Part shown: one piece after another, positions 42,717-52,652 of the stretch
Position numbering within the stretch: position 1 is the first letter of the stretch
How the letters are laid out: each line of letters begins with the position of its first letter
Source of the DNA: an uncultured Planctomycetales bacterium
GTDB taxonomy: Bacteria > Planctomycetota > Planctomycetia > Pirellulales > Thermoguttaceae
Assembly (NCBI GenBank): GCA_937889015.1
Contig: CALARR010000032.1
Span: forward strand, 21,068-85,067
DNA length: 64,000 nucleotides
Reading direction: 5' to 3'
Program-made: the position numbers and the translations under genes
Notes under the pieces: model-generated
Seen by the model: only the letters and a program-made list of their open reading frames with translations
Told to the model about the DNA's origin: nothing
Databases searched by the model: none

Positions 42717-43740
42717 CGACCTCGCGTCGCGGGTGCGCGTGGATGTAGCGTACCACGTGCTGCGGCATGCCCGTTTGCTCCAGGAAGATCCGCCCCACGT
42801 ACTCGCCGATCACTCCCAGCACGATCAACTGCACTCCGGAGAAGAAGGCCAGCCCGACCAGGATGCTGGAGATGCCCACGGCGATGTCGGGCCGGATCCA
42901 CAGTTTCTCGATGATGATCGTCAGCAGCAGGATTCCGCTGACCAGCGAGGCCGCCAACCCGACCAGCACCGACAGCCGCAAGGGGAGCACCGAGTAGCCC
43001 AGGAACATGTTCGCCCACAAGCCGACGAGCTTGCGCAGCGTATAGCCCGAACGCCCCGCCTGGCGCGCGTGGTGTTCCACGGGCACCTGGCCAATGCTCC
43101 GCGTCACGCGGTAGATCAACCCGTCGATGTAGGGAAACGGCCCGCGGTACCGAACCACCTGCTGGGCCACGAAGCGTGTCATGACCTTGAAGCTGGAGAG
43201 GTAGATTTCGCGCGGCTTGCCCAGCACGAGGTTGGCCATGCGATCGTTACAGCGGCTGCCCCACGCCCGGAATCGCGATTGCCGCATCTGGCGATAATGC
43301 CCGTACACCACGTCCAGGTGTTGCCGCTTGAGCTCGGCCAGCATGCGGGGGATCTCTTCCGGCGGATTCTGTCCGTCGTCGTCGAGCACGGCCACGTAGT
43401 CGCCGCGCGCCTCCTGCAGTCCGGCCAGCACGGCATGGTGCTCGCCGAAGTTTCGCGTCAGTTGCACCAGGCACACCAGCCCCGGATACTGGTCGGCCAG
43501 GGCCCGGCAAACTTCCTCGCTGGCGTCGCTGGAGCCGTCGTTGACCAGCACGATTTCCAGGCGGCTCCCGCGAAAGACCCCCAGGATCCGCCGCACCAAT
43601 CCGGCCAGGCCGTCTCCGGAGTTGTATACCGGGATCACCAGCGACAACAACTCGCCGCATCGCCCGGAGGTGGAGAAGCGTCCCAGCGGCCCCTCGGACA
43701 CGTGCGGCGGCGGCGGAATCCAACGGTTCACGTTGTGCAT
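42703..43740 (-). CDS. Family 2 glycosyltransferase with two C-terminal membrane segments
   Basis: 345 residues. GT-A fold motifs are clear: LSLVIPVYNSGDGL, VLVNDGSSDAS, VAVLDDDGQNPPEEIP (DxD-type), then a membrane part (LVGLAASLVSGILLLTIII, LAFFSGVQLIVLGVIGEYVG). This is the DPM1/GtrB type, which moves a sugar from a nucleotide donor to polyprenyl phosphate at the inner membrane. It heads the operon for a surface sugar: transferase, epimerase, aminotransferase, methyltransferase. ATG 43761 gives seven more residues; ATG 43740 is preferred, with GAGAAG close by. A family 3 repeat lies upstream. Confidence 0.88.
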   Translation of the reverse strand: MHNVNRWIPPPPHVSEGPLGRFSTSGRCGELLSLVIPVYNSGDGLAGLVRRILGVFRGSRLEIVLVNDGSSDASEEVCRALADQYPGLVCLVQLTRNFGEHHAVLAGLQEARGDYVAVLDDDGQNPPEEIPRMLAELKRQHLDVVYGHYRQMRQSRFRAWGSRCNDRMANLVLGKPREIYLSSFKVMTRFVAQQVVRYRGPFPYIDGLIYRVTRSIGQVPVEHHARQAGRSGYTLRKLVGLWANMFLGYSVLPLRLSVLVGLAASLVSGILLLTIIIEKLWIRPDIAVGISSILVGLAFFSGVQLIVLGVIGEYVGRIFLEQTGMPQHVVRYIHAHPRREVDDDA

Positions 43741-43799
43741 ACGGCTTCTCGAGTCGAGCATGCGGCCGAACGGCCTGGTTGGCAGGAACCTGCACTATT

Positions 43800-43903
43800 A
43801 TTGATGTTCAGAAAAGGAATGCCGTCGCTGTGCCGGCCGTTGACCCGGAAAAACGGCCTTCCGATGGTCGGCCTCACGGCATTACTTGCCTGAGACGCAA
43901 TCA
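43800..43903 (-). repeat. Interspersed repeat family 3, copy B
   Basis: Matches the copy at 13826-13927 in blocks CAGAAAAGGAATGCCGT, CGGCCTCACGGCATTAC and CCTGAGACGCA. It lies upstream of the GT2 gene and in the same orientation, just as copy A lies upstream of the GH42-like gene. Confidence 0.55.
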
Positions 43904-43923
43904 GCACGAGGAGAAGAACCCAC

Positions 43924-45975
43924 TCAGGCCCCGGACCGGTGGTCCGGAGCCGATCCTCCGCGAGGACTCGGTCGAACCAGATCCTCCGACCGAGCCTGCA
44001 CCTTGCGCCACCGCAACTCCAGCAGGGGCGCACGCTGCGCCCCCGGCAGCCGGAAGTTCAACACGTACGGATATCGGGCCGCAATCGCCCGGCGCAAATC
44101 GGGCGACACGGCCTGCGAAAACTCCGTATAGCCGCGCAGCACCACCACGTTCACGCGCCGCTGTTCCAGCAGCTTGAGGATCCGCTGGCTGCGACGCCGA
44201 TCACCATAGTCTTCGTCGAAGAAATCGTAGAAGGTCCGCGTCGGGTTCTTCCGCCCGGAAAGGAAATACACCTCCGGGCAGTCGGGCGCCGCGTAGATGA
44301 AATCGCCCGGCGCGGTCCGCTTGCGAATTTCCCCGATCAGAATGTTGTACAGTTTCGCCGCGACTTCGTCCGTCAGCAGTCCGCCGCGTTTCATTTCCAG
44401 CAGGCTGTCGCGTTCCAGCGGAACATAATTCACGGCATACGAACAGGGATAGCCACCCCGAACCCAGCAGAGGGCGAAGAGAAAATAGAAACCGAAGAAG
44501 CAGGCCCCCAACGCCTTGGCGCGCCAGCCTTGCCCGGCCAAGACAAAACACAAGGCCAAGATGATCGCCGGCGCCGCGTAGAGCAGATACACGCCTTGGG
44601 GATACGGAACCTGCACCAGGCTCACCATCGCCCCCATCGCCAGCATCAAGAACAGCATCTGCCGCTGGTTCGATGACATCCGGCCCGACCATTGCACCTG
44701 GGCCCACAACACCCCCACTCCCGCCAGAACCGCCAAGGGCGCCGCCCCGCGCAGCGAAATCCAGGCCGCCTGATAGGCCCAATCCTCGCGGCCCCCAATC
44801 AGCCACAGCCCCAACGTCGCGCCCGTCACCACCGTCACCGCCGCCCTCACCCAAGCGCTCAACCGTAACCACGAAACTGCCAGTAACCCCGCCATCGGCA
44901 GCAAGGCGACGGCCGCGGTCATGTCGGGCAAGGCGGCCGAAGCCGCTCCAAAACGCTTTAGCGGCTGCACGAACAACCCTTCGCACAACGCGTCCAGGCT
45001 CGACGTGGCCAGGTACGGGATCACCAGCGGCCCCACCGCCAGCAGCATGCCCGCCAGGAAAGGCCCGACCATTCCCCCAATCCGCAGCAGCCGCCGGCTT
45101 CCGTGTTCGTGCCCGCAGCGCCATTCGTTCCACAACAGCAGCATGCTCAGCGCCACGCCCGGCACGACGTAGTGCAGGACCTCCATCGGCGCCAGCCAAT
45201 ACGAGACCAGCTTCACCAGGACCCCCATGAAGGCAATGAGTCCCAGGCTCACCGACGACGAGTAGACGAGCGTCTGTTCGCCCGGCGACTCCTCCGAGAG
45301 CGTCTGCTCGCGATAGAGCATGTACAGCAACACCGCCGCCACGAAATACAGCCCGATCAGCTTGATCGCCAACGATATGCCCGCACACGCGCCCGCCAGT
45401 AGCAACCACCGCCGCTGCCCGGTCTCCAGGTGCTTGATCAGCGCCCACGTGCCGAACACGGCGAAGAACAGGTTGTACCAGGACGGAAGCCCTACGAAGT
45501 AATTCGGCACGCTCCACACCAAAGCCAACAGAGTCACCGCCCCCGCCACGATCGGCGCGCAGACGCGCAAGGCAATCGCATACACGGCCGGCACAAACAA
45601 TAACGAGGCGATCAACAGGCACCACTGCATCGTCAGCAACTTGACCCCCAACAGGCGAAAGGCCATGGCGTGCAAGAAGGCCAGGCCGCCCGTGTACAGC
45701 GAATCGAAGTCGCGGTGCGGCAACTCGCCCTGCAGCACCCGTTCTGCGGCATGCCCCAGGCTGCCCGAGTCGTGCGGCACTCCGGCCAACTGGTAGTAAC
45801 TGAACAGATACCCGGCCGACACGATCCACACCACCAGCAGCACCACTGCGGGCCGGCCGCCGACCTGGGACCACAGTCGCCCCACGCGCGCTTCGCCCGC
45901 GCCCGAAGTCACTTTCCGTTCAGTGCCGGCGTGACCCGGCTTGTGCATCGCATTGTGTGGCCGAGGCTTTCGCAT
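43924..45975 (-). CDS. GT-C-type integral membrane glycosyltransferase-like protein (ArnT/PMT style)
   Basis: 683 residues from ATG 45975 with about eleven or more hydrophobic segments in the N-terminal 500 residues. DSGSLGHAAERVLQGELPHRDFDS in the first outer loop holds Asp and Arg typical of GT-C enzymes that use polyprenyl-linked sugar donors. The soluble C-terminal part (about 500-683) has YAAPDCPEVYFLSG and NVVVLRGYTEFSQAV. It may move the sugar that the neighbouring GT2 enzyme loads on polyprenyl phosphate (inference). No specific family can be named. Confidence 0.75.
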   Translation of the reverse strand: MRKPRPHNAMHKPGHAGTERKVTSGAGEARVGRLWSQVGGRPAVVLLVVWIVSAGYLFSYYQLAGVPHDSGSLGHAAERVLQGELPHRDFDSLYTGGLAFLHAMAFRLLGVKLLTMQWCLLIASLLFVPAVYAIALRVCAPIVAGAVTLLALVWSVPNYFVGLPSWYNLFFAVFGTWALIKHLETGQRRWLLLAGACAGISLAIKLIGLYFVAAVLLYMLYREQTLSEESPGEQTLVYSSSVSLGLIAFMGVLVKLVSYWLAPMEVLHYVVPGVALSMLLLWNEWRCGHEHGSRRLLRIGGMVGPFLAGMLLAVGPLVIPYLATSSLDALCEGLFVQPLKRFGAASAALPDMTAAVALLPMAGLLAVSWLRLSAWVRAAVTVVTGATLGLWLIGGREDWAYQAAWISLRGAAPLAVLAGVGVLWAQVQWSGRMSSNQRQMLFLMLAMGAMVSLVQVPYPQGVYLLYAAPAIILALCFVLAGQGWRAKALGACFFGFYFLFALCWVRGGYPCSYAVNYVPLERDSLLEMKRGGLLTDEVAAKLYNILIGEIRKRTAPGDFIYAAPDCPEVYFLSGRKNPTRTFYDFFDEDYGDRRRSQRILKLLEQRRVNVVVLRGYTEFSQAVSPDLRRAIAARYPYVLNFRLPGAQRAPLLELRWRKVQARSEDLVRPSPRGGSAPDHRSGA

Positions 45976-46298
45976 GATCTGTCCGCAAGAGTGGTGACAT
46001 CCAGTTTTTGCAAACCACGTGCCACCCCCGCCCCGCGTACAGCCGGCCCCGGCCACGAACGCCTCTTCTGTCGCTGAAACCCCAAGAACACCAAGACGAT
46101 GCACGATTCCAGGTTTCTCGCCAGAGAGTCCCGCCCCGCCCTGCATGGTGGGCGACACGCGCATCGCCTGTCGTGCCATCGCCGATCGAGACAGCGACAG
46201 CCTGACGGACTTCACGATCACCTTGGCCCGAATGAGTCACGGCCCCCTCCAAGCCCGATGCGCAAGCCAGGCAACCGCGGCATTGAAGAATGCTGCCA

Positions 46299-48599
46299 TC
46301 AATTGCGGTCGGTGATCTCAAACGGCACGGCGGGCAGCGTGCCCACCTTGAATGGCTGCCGGTTCGCGCGTGGCGGGTCCGCCTCGGGCCCGGCCGTGCG
46401 TTCCACCAAGGCGTCCAGGATCAGATTGCCCTCCAGCCCCGCCGGCACCTTTCCCGCCTCCGCACGCAACACGATGACTGCCTCGTTCAGCGTGATCCTG
46501 GTCTGGCCAATGGTCAGCCCCTCCGGCGGCTCATTCAACTGCAGGTGGAGCTTGACTCCCGGTGGCAGACTGGGCAGCGCAAAACGCACTTCCGTCGTCC
46601 CGCCCGGCGTCAGCCGCACCGGCCCAGTCCCCAACAACTTGACCGTGGGACGGTAGTATCCGCCTCCCACCAGGTGCAACAGCCACTCGTCGGCCGGCAC
46701 GAGGTGGTGATAGATGAAGGCCTGCATCAGGTCCTCGGCCGGGACCGCCGTGCGCCGCACCTCTTGTCCGGCGATCGTCGCGTACCCTTCCAGTTGCATG
46801 GCCAGCGGCTCCGTTTGCATGCTGTACGGGACGGTCAGTGTCAGACGCACCCGATCCTGGCCCGCCGGCACCCGGCCCCCGCTCAACCCGAATCCGCTCG
46901 GCGCCTGCTTCAGTCGCAACCCGATCTCGCCGGCGAAGCCGTCTTTGCGCAGGGCAAGCACGCTGATCGGCACCGAAGTGCCCGGCCGGGCCGTGAGGCT
47001 GGCCGGCACCACGCGCAGCTCGAAATCGGGTCGCGGCGGTGCGACGCGCAGACGATAGGCGTAGTCCGCTCCGCCGGCCTGCTGCGCATCGCCCAGGTGC
47101 AGGTGATACGTTCCCGCCGACGGCAACGTGAAGCACAGCCGCGAATCCGCCTGGTGCGTGGTCAGGCCCGCCCCCAGATCCTCGTGATCGTCGTTGATGC
47201 CCAGGTGCTTTCCCTCGCCGTCGGTCAGCCGGAGCACCGCATCCAAGGGCGAATTGAGCCGCCGCGCCCAGACCTCCGCCACGATCTCCTGCCCGGCCTG
47301 CCCTTCGAACCGATACACGTCCCACTGGCCCGGCCGATCGATCCGGCCATTGACCACCACCGGCAACGAGATCGCCTCGGCGCGACGTCCGTCGCGGTTG
47401 GCGTCTTGTTCCCGCCGTTCGGGCAGCGTGTCGACCGCAAACGGCACGCGATACGCCGTCTGCGGCCCCAGCAACAGCGAGATCCAATGGAGGCCCGGAC
47501 TGCGGTCTCGCGCGTCGAGGGCCAGACGCCGCTCGGGCAGATTCCAACCTCTCAGCTCCAACTCAACCGCGGCGCCCTGCGCGGTGCCCAGTGGGAAGAT
47601 GCTCGTCACCATCGGCACTTCACCCAAGCGCAGCCGATAGACGAAGTCCTCGCGCCCGCGGTAGATCGAGTCCCGCACCTGAAGCACGTATCGCCCATCT
47701 TCCGGCGCCTCGTAATGCAACAGCGGATCGAGTTGCGAGTCCGTCCCTTCCGCAAAGGCCACCTGCTCCCCCTGCGGATCGAAGAGGGTCAGCGCCGCCT
47801 GGAACCAGCCCGGCACTGCGTCGGCCAGATAGGGGATCAACTCGCGCGCGCTCGCGGCGGCCACCAGCCGCGTCCCCTTGCGCATCTCGAAGGCAAAGCG
47901 ATCCACGTCGCCAGGCAGGATCTGGCCGTTGATCACCAGCGGCAGCCCCGCGCGCACGATCGAGTCCGGGATCTTGTCGTTGGGCTCGGTCTCGGTCAGC
48001 TCCGGCAGCGACCCCACCTGGAACGTCAACGGATTGGAGAGCCCCGTTTCCGTCACCAGCCGCAGTTCGCGCTCGCCCGGCCGCGCGTCGGCGGCAATCG
48101 TCACCTGCAGGACCACCGTTTCGTCGACCGCCGGGTTGAGCTTGCGCTTGGGGTCGTTCATGCGCCGGCGGAGATCGGCCATCTGGTCCATCTGTTCCTC
48201 GGTGATGCCCGCCGCCTTGGCCACCTTGCGAAAGGCCCCCGGGCCGCCGAAACCGCCCTGGCCGGGCGCCGCGCCGTCGGGCTTGTCGCCCTGCATCTCT
48301 TTGCGCGTCTCATCCATCTTGTTGCGCAGGCGCGCGGCTTCGCCCACCGTCATCGGCCGGTGATACTTGCCCACACGCACCTGCAGGCCCGCGCCCGAAA
48401 CGTGCACCCCCTTGGCCCCTGTCAGGTACTGCCCGCCTGCGGTCACCTGCAGCGTGACGCCTTGCTGGCCGCCAGCCGGATAGAGATAGGCCAGGTGCGG
48501 CGGTTGCTGAGCCAAAGGCGGGCGTTGCGCCAGCGCCGGCGCCGCGCCGATCAGCGTCACACCCATCGCCGCGCAGAACAACGATCGACGTGCGTACAT
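46299..48599 (-). CDS. Secreted protein with pre-peptidase C-terminal (PPC) domains
   Basis: 766 residues with signal peptide (about 1-24, ending PALAQ). Beta-rich domains recur: LPELTETEPNDKIPDSI with GQILPGDVDRFAFEMRKG, and VVVNGRIDRPGQWDVYRFEG with INDDHEDLGAG are PPC-type; LAYLYPAGGQQGVTLQV at the front is the common planctomycete opening domain. A Gln/Gly/Met-rich insert (about 95-150) looks disordered. It lies 54 bases after the DUF1549/DUF1553 gene, the usual pairing in planctomycetes, and may bind or present surface polymer. No enzymatic motif seen. Confidence 0.82.
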   Translation of the reverse strand: MYARRSLFCAAMGVTLIGAAPALAQRPPLAQQPPHLAYLYPAGGQQGVTLQVTAGGQYLTGAKGVHVSGAGLQVRVGKYHRPMTVGEAARLRNKMDETRKEMQGDKPDGAAPGQGGFGGPGAFRKVAKAAGITEEQMDQMADLRRRMNDPKRKLNPAVDETVVLQVTIAADARPGERELRLVTETGLSNPLTFQVGSLPELTETEPNDKIPDSIVRAGLPLVINGQILPGDVDRFAFEMRKGTRLVAAASARELIPYLADAVPGWFQAALTLFDPQGEQVAFAEGTDSQLDPLLHYEAPEDGRYVLQVRDSIYRGREDFVYRLRLGEVPMVTSIFPLGTAQGAAVELELRGWNLPERRLALDARDRSPGLHWISLLLGPQTAYRVPFAVDTLPERREQDANRDGRRAEAISLPVVVNGRIDRPGQWDVYRFEGQAGQEIVAEVWARRLNSPLDAVLRLTDGEGKHLGINDDHEDLGAGLTTHQADSRLCFTLPSAGTYHLHLGDAQQAGGADYAYRLRVAPPRPDFELRVVPASLTARPGTSVPISVLALRKDGFAGEIGLRLKQAPSGFGLSGGRVPAGQDRVRLTLTVPYSMQTEPLAMQLEGYATIAGQEVRRTAVPAEDLMQAFIYHHLVPADEWLLHLVGGGYYRPTVKLLGTGPVRLTPGGTTEVRFALPSLPPGVKLHLQLNEPPEGLTIGQTRITLNEAVIVLRAEAGKVPAGLEGNLILDALVERTAGPEADPPRANRQPFKVGTLPAVPFEITDRN

Positions 48600-48653
48600 C
48601 GTTCACTTCCTGAAGACGAACTGCTTCCGGTCACGAAGCGCGAGCTTCGCAAC

Positions 48654-50216
48654 TCAGTGTCGATACTGAAACTCCATGCTATTGATCAGGGCCCAGGCCA
48701 GGTCCAAAAAGACCTCGCGCCGGCCGACCGTCTCCGCTTGCGCATAATCGCCCACGATCCGCATCTCCTCCTCGACCGGCCAGCGCGAGAGGATCGTCAA
48801 GTACAGCCCGGTGAGCGTCTCCCGCGGATTGCCCGGCTGCAGCAACTGCCGCAACTTGGGGCTCTCCTCGAGTTTCCGCCGCACGTGGCTGGAATTGAGC
48901 ATGTGCAGCCGCTGCGCCGCCGAAACGCGATTGTTCCGCTCCGATTCCAGCCCCGTGTCTCGCGCCGGCCGACCGAACAACTCCAGGAACAGGCTGGTGA
49001 TGCTGCCGTCGGGCAGGGCAATCGAACGCAGATCCTCGGGAATGAAGCTGTACGGCTCGGGAATCGAACTCGTGTAGCTCTCCGACGTGCCCGTCACCTG
49101 GCACAAGGCGTCCACCAGCACCTCGGCCTCCAACCGCCGCAAGGGATAGCTGGCGAAGTTCTCCCGCCCTTCCGGCCGGTCGCTCCGCGCAATCGACGAA
49201 AGCTGGTACGTCGTCGAATTCAGAATCAGCCGATAAATGTGCTTCAGATCGTAGCGCGCCGCCACCAGTTCCTGCTCCAGGCAGGTCAGCAACGGCCCAT
49301 TCACCGGCCGATTGTCCGGCCGGATGTCGTCCGGTTCGTGGATGATCCCCCGCCCCAACAACCACGACCAGATGCGGTTGACGATGTTCTTCCCGAACCA
49401 GGGGTTCCGCCCATCGATCAGCCAGTCGGCGAACACGCGCCGCGGATCCTGCTCGGCCGACAGTTGCACCGCAGTCCCGTCGGGCAGGATCGCCGTGGCC
49501 ACGCGTCCCGCCGCCGCGTCCTCCAACGACCGCCCCAGATCAAAGAGGATGATCTCCTCCTTCCACTCGTTGGTCGACTTGTAACCCAGGTACTGAAAGA
49601 ACCCGGCCATGCCCGCCAACTGCTCCTGGGGCCACTTCTCGGCACGCGTGCCCATGAAGCTCAAGGCCACGCTCCGCGCGATCGCCTCGGCCTCCTTGGC
49701 CTGCATCGCCCGATAGAAATTCACCTGCGGCACGCGGAAGTTGCTGCCGCTGGCCGTGAGCATCTCGCGCACAAAGCGGTCATAAGGCATGTTCTCCCGG
49801 ATGCACGTCCGCACCCAGCGATGATAAGCCTCGGCCGCCTTGGGCCACAGATTGATGGGAAACTCGGCCTTGATCCGCAGCACGTCGCCCCACTTCAACG
49901 CCCAATAGTCCGCAAACTCCGGCCGCCGCAACAGATCGTCGATCAATGCGCGGCGTTTTGCCGGGTCGCGGTCCGTCAGAAAGCGCCGCGCCTCCTGCGC
50001 CGTGGGCAGCGTGCCCAGCACGTCCAGGTACACGCGCCGCACAAACACCTCGTCCGAACAGAGATGCGCCGGCGCAATGCCCAACTCCTTCAGCCGGGCG
50101 AATACCAATTCGTCGATCCGGCCGCGCGGCACCGCCTCGGCCGGACTCTCAAACGGGCGTGCACGCGCCTCGTCCACGCCAGCCAGGACCAACACCAGTA
50201 CAAGCGTCGCTGTCAC
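48654..50216 (-). CDS. Secreted DUF1549/DUF1553 (PSCyt2/PSD1) protein
   Basis: 520 residues from GTG 50216, which gives a signal peptide (TATLVLVLVLAGVDEARA). DUF1549 follows: IDELVFARLKELGIAPAHLC SDEVFVRRVYLDVLGTLPTA and RRPEFADYWALKWGDVLR; then DUF1553: NIVNRIWSWLLGRGIIHEPDD and LKHIYRLILNSTTYQLSS. These domains are practically restricted to planctomycetes and verrucomicrobia and have no proven function, often near sulfatases and glycan genes. No cytochrome CxxCH motif is present. The open frame further upstream is not coding in appearance. Confidence 0.88.
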   Translation of the reverse strand: MTATLVLVLVLAGVDEARARPFESPAEAVPRGRIDELVFARLKELGIAPAHLCSDEVFVRRVYLDVLGTLPTAQEARRFLTDRDPAKRRALIDDLLRRPEFADYWALKWGDVLRIKAEFPINLWPKAAEAYHRWVRTCIRENMPYDRFVREMLTASGSNFRVPQVNFYRAMQAKEAEAIARSVALSFMGTRAEKWPQEQLAGMAGFFQYLGYKSTNEWKEEIILFDLGRSLEDAAAGRVATAILPDGTAVQLSAEQDPRRVFADWLIDGRNPWFGKNIVNRIWSWLLGRGIIHEPDDIRPDNRPVNGPLLTCLEQELVAARYDLKHIYRLILNSTTYQLSSIARSDRPEGRENFASYPLRRLEAEVLVDALCQVTGTSESYTSSIPEPYSFIPEDLRSIALPDGSITSLFLELFGRPARDTGLESERNNRVSAAQRLHMLNSSHVRRKLEESPKLRQLLQPGNPRETLTGLYLTILSRWPVEEEMRIVGDYAQAETVGRREVFLDLAWALINSMEFQYRH

Positions 50217-50306
50217 CGATAGCCCCCCCTGCCCTGAGCAAGACCGACAGCCCAATCCACCAACCGCCACGCATAGCGATGATTGCCGCGCCGGGTGCCA
50301 TGCCAC

Positions 50307-50400
50307 GCCCACGCTCGGCGTGGGCCCGCTTGCCGTGGGCATGCGCAGAAGCTTGGTGTTACATGGCCACGCCAGCCTGGGAGCGTGGCCATGGCACCCA
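50307..50400. repeat. Palindrome-containing repeat (GCCCACGC/GCGTGGGC and GGCCACGC/GCGTGGCC)
   Basis: GCCCACGC-TCG-GCGTGGGC is an 8-bp stem at 50307-50325; GGCCACGCCAGCCTGGGAGC GTGGCC at 50363-50389 is a second. The GGAGCGTGGCCATGGCACCC wording recurs in planctomycete intergenic DNA as I recall. Gap 50217-50706 holds no gene in good frame. Confidence 0.45.
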
Positions 50401-50706
50401 CAGTCTCCCATCTCCGGGACACACCACACGCGCGTGCCGACTCTGATTGAACCGTCCAAAGGCCTCGAGGTTCCGCGCGCCTGCACCAACCCGCTACAGA
50501 GTGACGACCGGAAGCGATGGCCCGACATACCCTGGATCGCATCAAGAACATGCCGCGTGACGCAACGGCTTCCCAACCAAGTGCGGCAGATCCCAGGACC
50601 ATCGACGGATGGGCCGTTGGGGGGCAAAGCTCTCATGTAAGAAAGACAAAGGGGGGAGCCGAACCACCGAGAAACCAGCGCCCAAGAGTGCCTCCGTGCC
50701 TCTTCC

Positions 50707-50985
50707 TCACTTGGCATCGTCTTCCAACTGCCGCGCCTTGGCCAGCGCCGACGCCACCAGTCCGGCCGGCACGGAGATCACGCGCAGACCGTACTCAATG
50801 CTGAATACGACCACGCAGAAGACCTCGAAGACGTCCAGCCACCTCTGCGCCGAGTCGCCCAAATCGGGAATCGTCTCGATCGCAAAGGAGATCATCGAAA
50901 GAAGGATCAGCGCCTGAATGAACAGGTCGAACAGGCGACCGTGGGGCGTATCATTCTGCTCGACGACTTGCTTCAGTGCAGGCAT
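50707..50985 (-). pseudogene. N-terminal fragment of a voltage-gated ion channel
   Basis: 92 residues matching only the S1-S2 part of voltage-gated channels: LFDLFIQALILLSMISFAIETIP, then WLDVFEVFCVVVFSIEYGLR. The voltage sensor S4, pore helix and selectivity filter are missing; the frame ends in a hydrophilic tail. It is probably a truncated remnant, though a short two-helix protein cannot be excluded. The neighbouring 50217-50706 region shows no trace of the missing part in the expected frame. Confidence 0.55.
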
Positions 50986-51040
50986 GGCGCCCCATCATGT
51001 CCCATCTGCGCGACGCGTTGCACATGGCCGCCGCGCCGGC

Positions 51041-52615
51041 TCACCGCTTCCGCAGCAATCCATCCTGCGCCGCCCGGTGACGCAGCTCAAACCGCTTGAT
51101 CTTGCCCGTGGCCGTCTTCGGCAACTGCTCCACGAACACCACGGCGCGCGGATACTTGTGCGGGGCCGTGTTCTTCTTGACGAACTGCTGCAGCTCCTTG
51201 GCCAGTTCCGGCGTGGGCTCGTGCCCGTCTTTGAGCACCACGTAGGCCACCGGCTTGAGCAGCCCTTCGTCGTTGGCCGCCCCCGTCACGCCGCTTTCCA
51301 GCACGGCCGGATGCTCCTGGAGCATCGCCTCGACCTCCGTCGGCCAGACGTATTGCCCGCTCACCTTGAGCATGTCGTTGGCCCGGCCCGAGTACCAGAA
51401 GTACCCGTCGTGGTCCAGCATGAACTTGTCGTAGGTGTTGATCCACTCGCCGCGGAAGGTCTGCTTGCTGGCCTCGTGCTTGTTCCAATAGCCGGCGGCG
51501 ATGCTGTCCCCTTTCATCAGCAGCGTGCCCACCTCGCCCGGCGGCAGATCGCGCCCCTCGTCGTCCACGATCCGCGCCTCGTAGCCCGGCACGATCTCGC
51601 CCGTGCTCCCCGGTCGGGCCCGCCCCGGCCGGTTGGAAATGTAGATGTGCAGGATCTCGGTCGAACCGATGCCGTCGAAGATCTCCACGCCAAACCGTTC
51701 GCGCCAGGCCAGGTACATGTGCCGGGGCAGGGTCTCGCCGGCCGATACGCACATCCGCGCGCCGCCCAGCGTGGTCCGCCCCGTCTTCTCCGCCTCGTGC
51801 AGCAAGGAGGCGTAGCTCGTGGGCACGCCGTAGAACACGCTCGGACGATAGCGGTCCACGGTCTCGAAGATCTTCTCCGGCACCGGCCGATCCGGCAGCA
51901 GCACCGTGGTCCCGCCGGTCCGCAAGGGAAAATACAGCCCGTTGCCCAGCCCGTACGCGAAGAACAGCTTCGCCACCGAAAACGACACGTCCGACTCGCG
52001 CAGCCCCATCGTGTCGCGCGCGTACAAGTCGGCGGCCACCAGCATGTCGTGCTGCAGATGGATGGCCCCCTTCGGAAACCCCGTCGTCCCCGAACTGTAC
52101 AGCCAGAAGGCCATGTCGTCCTTGCTCGTGTCGGCCGGCTCAAGCGCCGCGTCCGCCTGCTGCAGCAGCTTCTCGAAGCTCAGGCAATGCTCCGCCTCGC
52201 CCCCCACCACCAGCACGTGCTTCAGCCATCGCAATTGCTCGCGAATCGGCGTGATCCGGTCCAGCAGGCTGGCATGCACCACCAGCACCTGGCTGCGGCT
52301 GTCGTTCAGCAGGTACTCGTAGTCCTTGCTGGCCAACATCGTGTTCATGGGGATCGCCACGGCCCCGATCTTGATCGCCCCAAAAAACACGAAGACCCAC
52401 GGCGGACTGTCGGGCAGCAACAGCGACACGCGCTCTTCCATCCGCACGCCCAACTCGCGCAACACGTTGCCAAACCGATTCACGGCCTCGTGCAACTGGG
52501 CATACGTCACGGTCTCGTCGCCGCTGAGGATGGCCGCCTTCTCGGCCCGGCCCTGCGCCAGGTGATCGTCGACCAGAACGGTCGCTACGTTGAGCCGGTC
52601 AGGAAGTTCGGACAT
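51041..52615 (-). CDS. Benzoate-CoA ligase family AMP-forming synthetase
   Basis: 524 residues. ANL-superfamily motifs: WLYSSGTTGFPKGAIH (AMP-binding P-loop), FYGVPTSYASLL, CVSAGETLP, FDGIGSTEILHIYISN (A5), WYSGRANDMLKVSGQYVWP, and C-terminal TATGKIKRFELR with the catalytic Lys. The overall text, particularly GSTEILHIYISNRPG and LKVSGQYVWPTEVE, is that of benzoate- or 4-hydroxybenzoate-CoA ligases. It activates an aromatic or similar acid to its CoA thioester with ATP. No ring-reduction or beta-oxidation gene is adjacent, so the substrate is not fixed. Confidence 0.85.
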   Translation of the reverse strand: MSELPDRLNVATVLVDDHLAQGRAEKAAILSGDETVTYAQLHEAVNRFGNVLRELGVRMEERVSLLLPDSPPWVFVFFGAIKIGAVAIPMNTMLASKDYEYLLNDSRSQVLVVHASLLDRITPIREQLRWLKHVLVVGGEAEHCLSFEKLLQQADAALEPADTSKDDMAFWLYSSGTTGFPKGAIHLQHDMLVAADLYARDTMGLRESDVSFSVAKLFFAYGLGNGLYFPLRTGGTTVLLPDRPVPEKIFETVDRYRPSVFYGVPTSYASLLHEAEKTGRTTLGGARMCVSAGETLPRHMYLAWRERFGVEIFDGIGSTEILHIYISNRPGRARPGSTGEIVPGYEARIVDDEGRDLPPGEVGTLLMKGDSIAAGYWNKHEASKQTFRGEWINTYDKFMLDHDGYFWYSGRANDMLKVSGQYVWPTEVEAMLQEHPAVLESGVTGAANDEGLLKPVAYVVLKDGHEPTPELAKELQQFVKKNTAPHKYPRAVVFVEQLPKTATGKIKRFELRHRAAQDGLLRKR

Positions 52616-52652
52616 CGCGATTCTGGTGGATTCCGTTGTTGATCGTGCGACA

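Noticed and set aside
46290..50222. Open frame of more than 1300 codons antisense to the PPC and DUF1549 genes
   Set aside because: It spans two well-supported genes in reverse, is Arg/His/Pro/Gln-rich and shows no motif.
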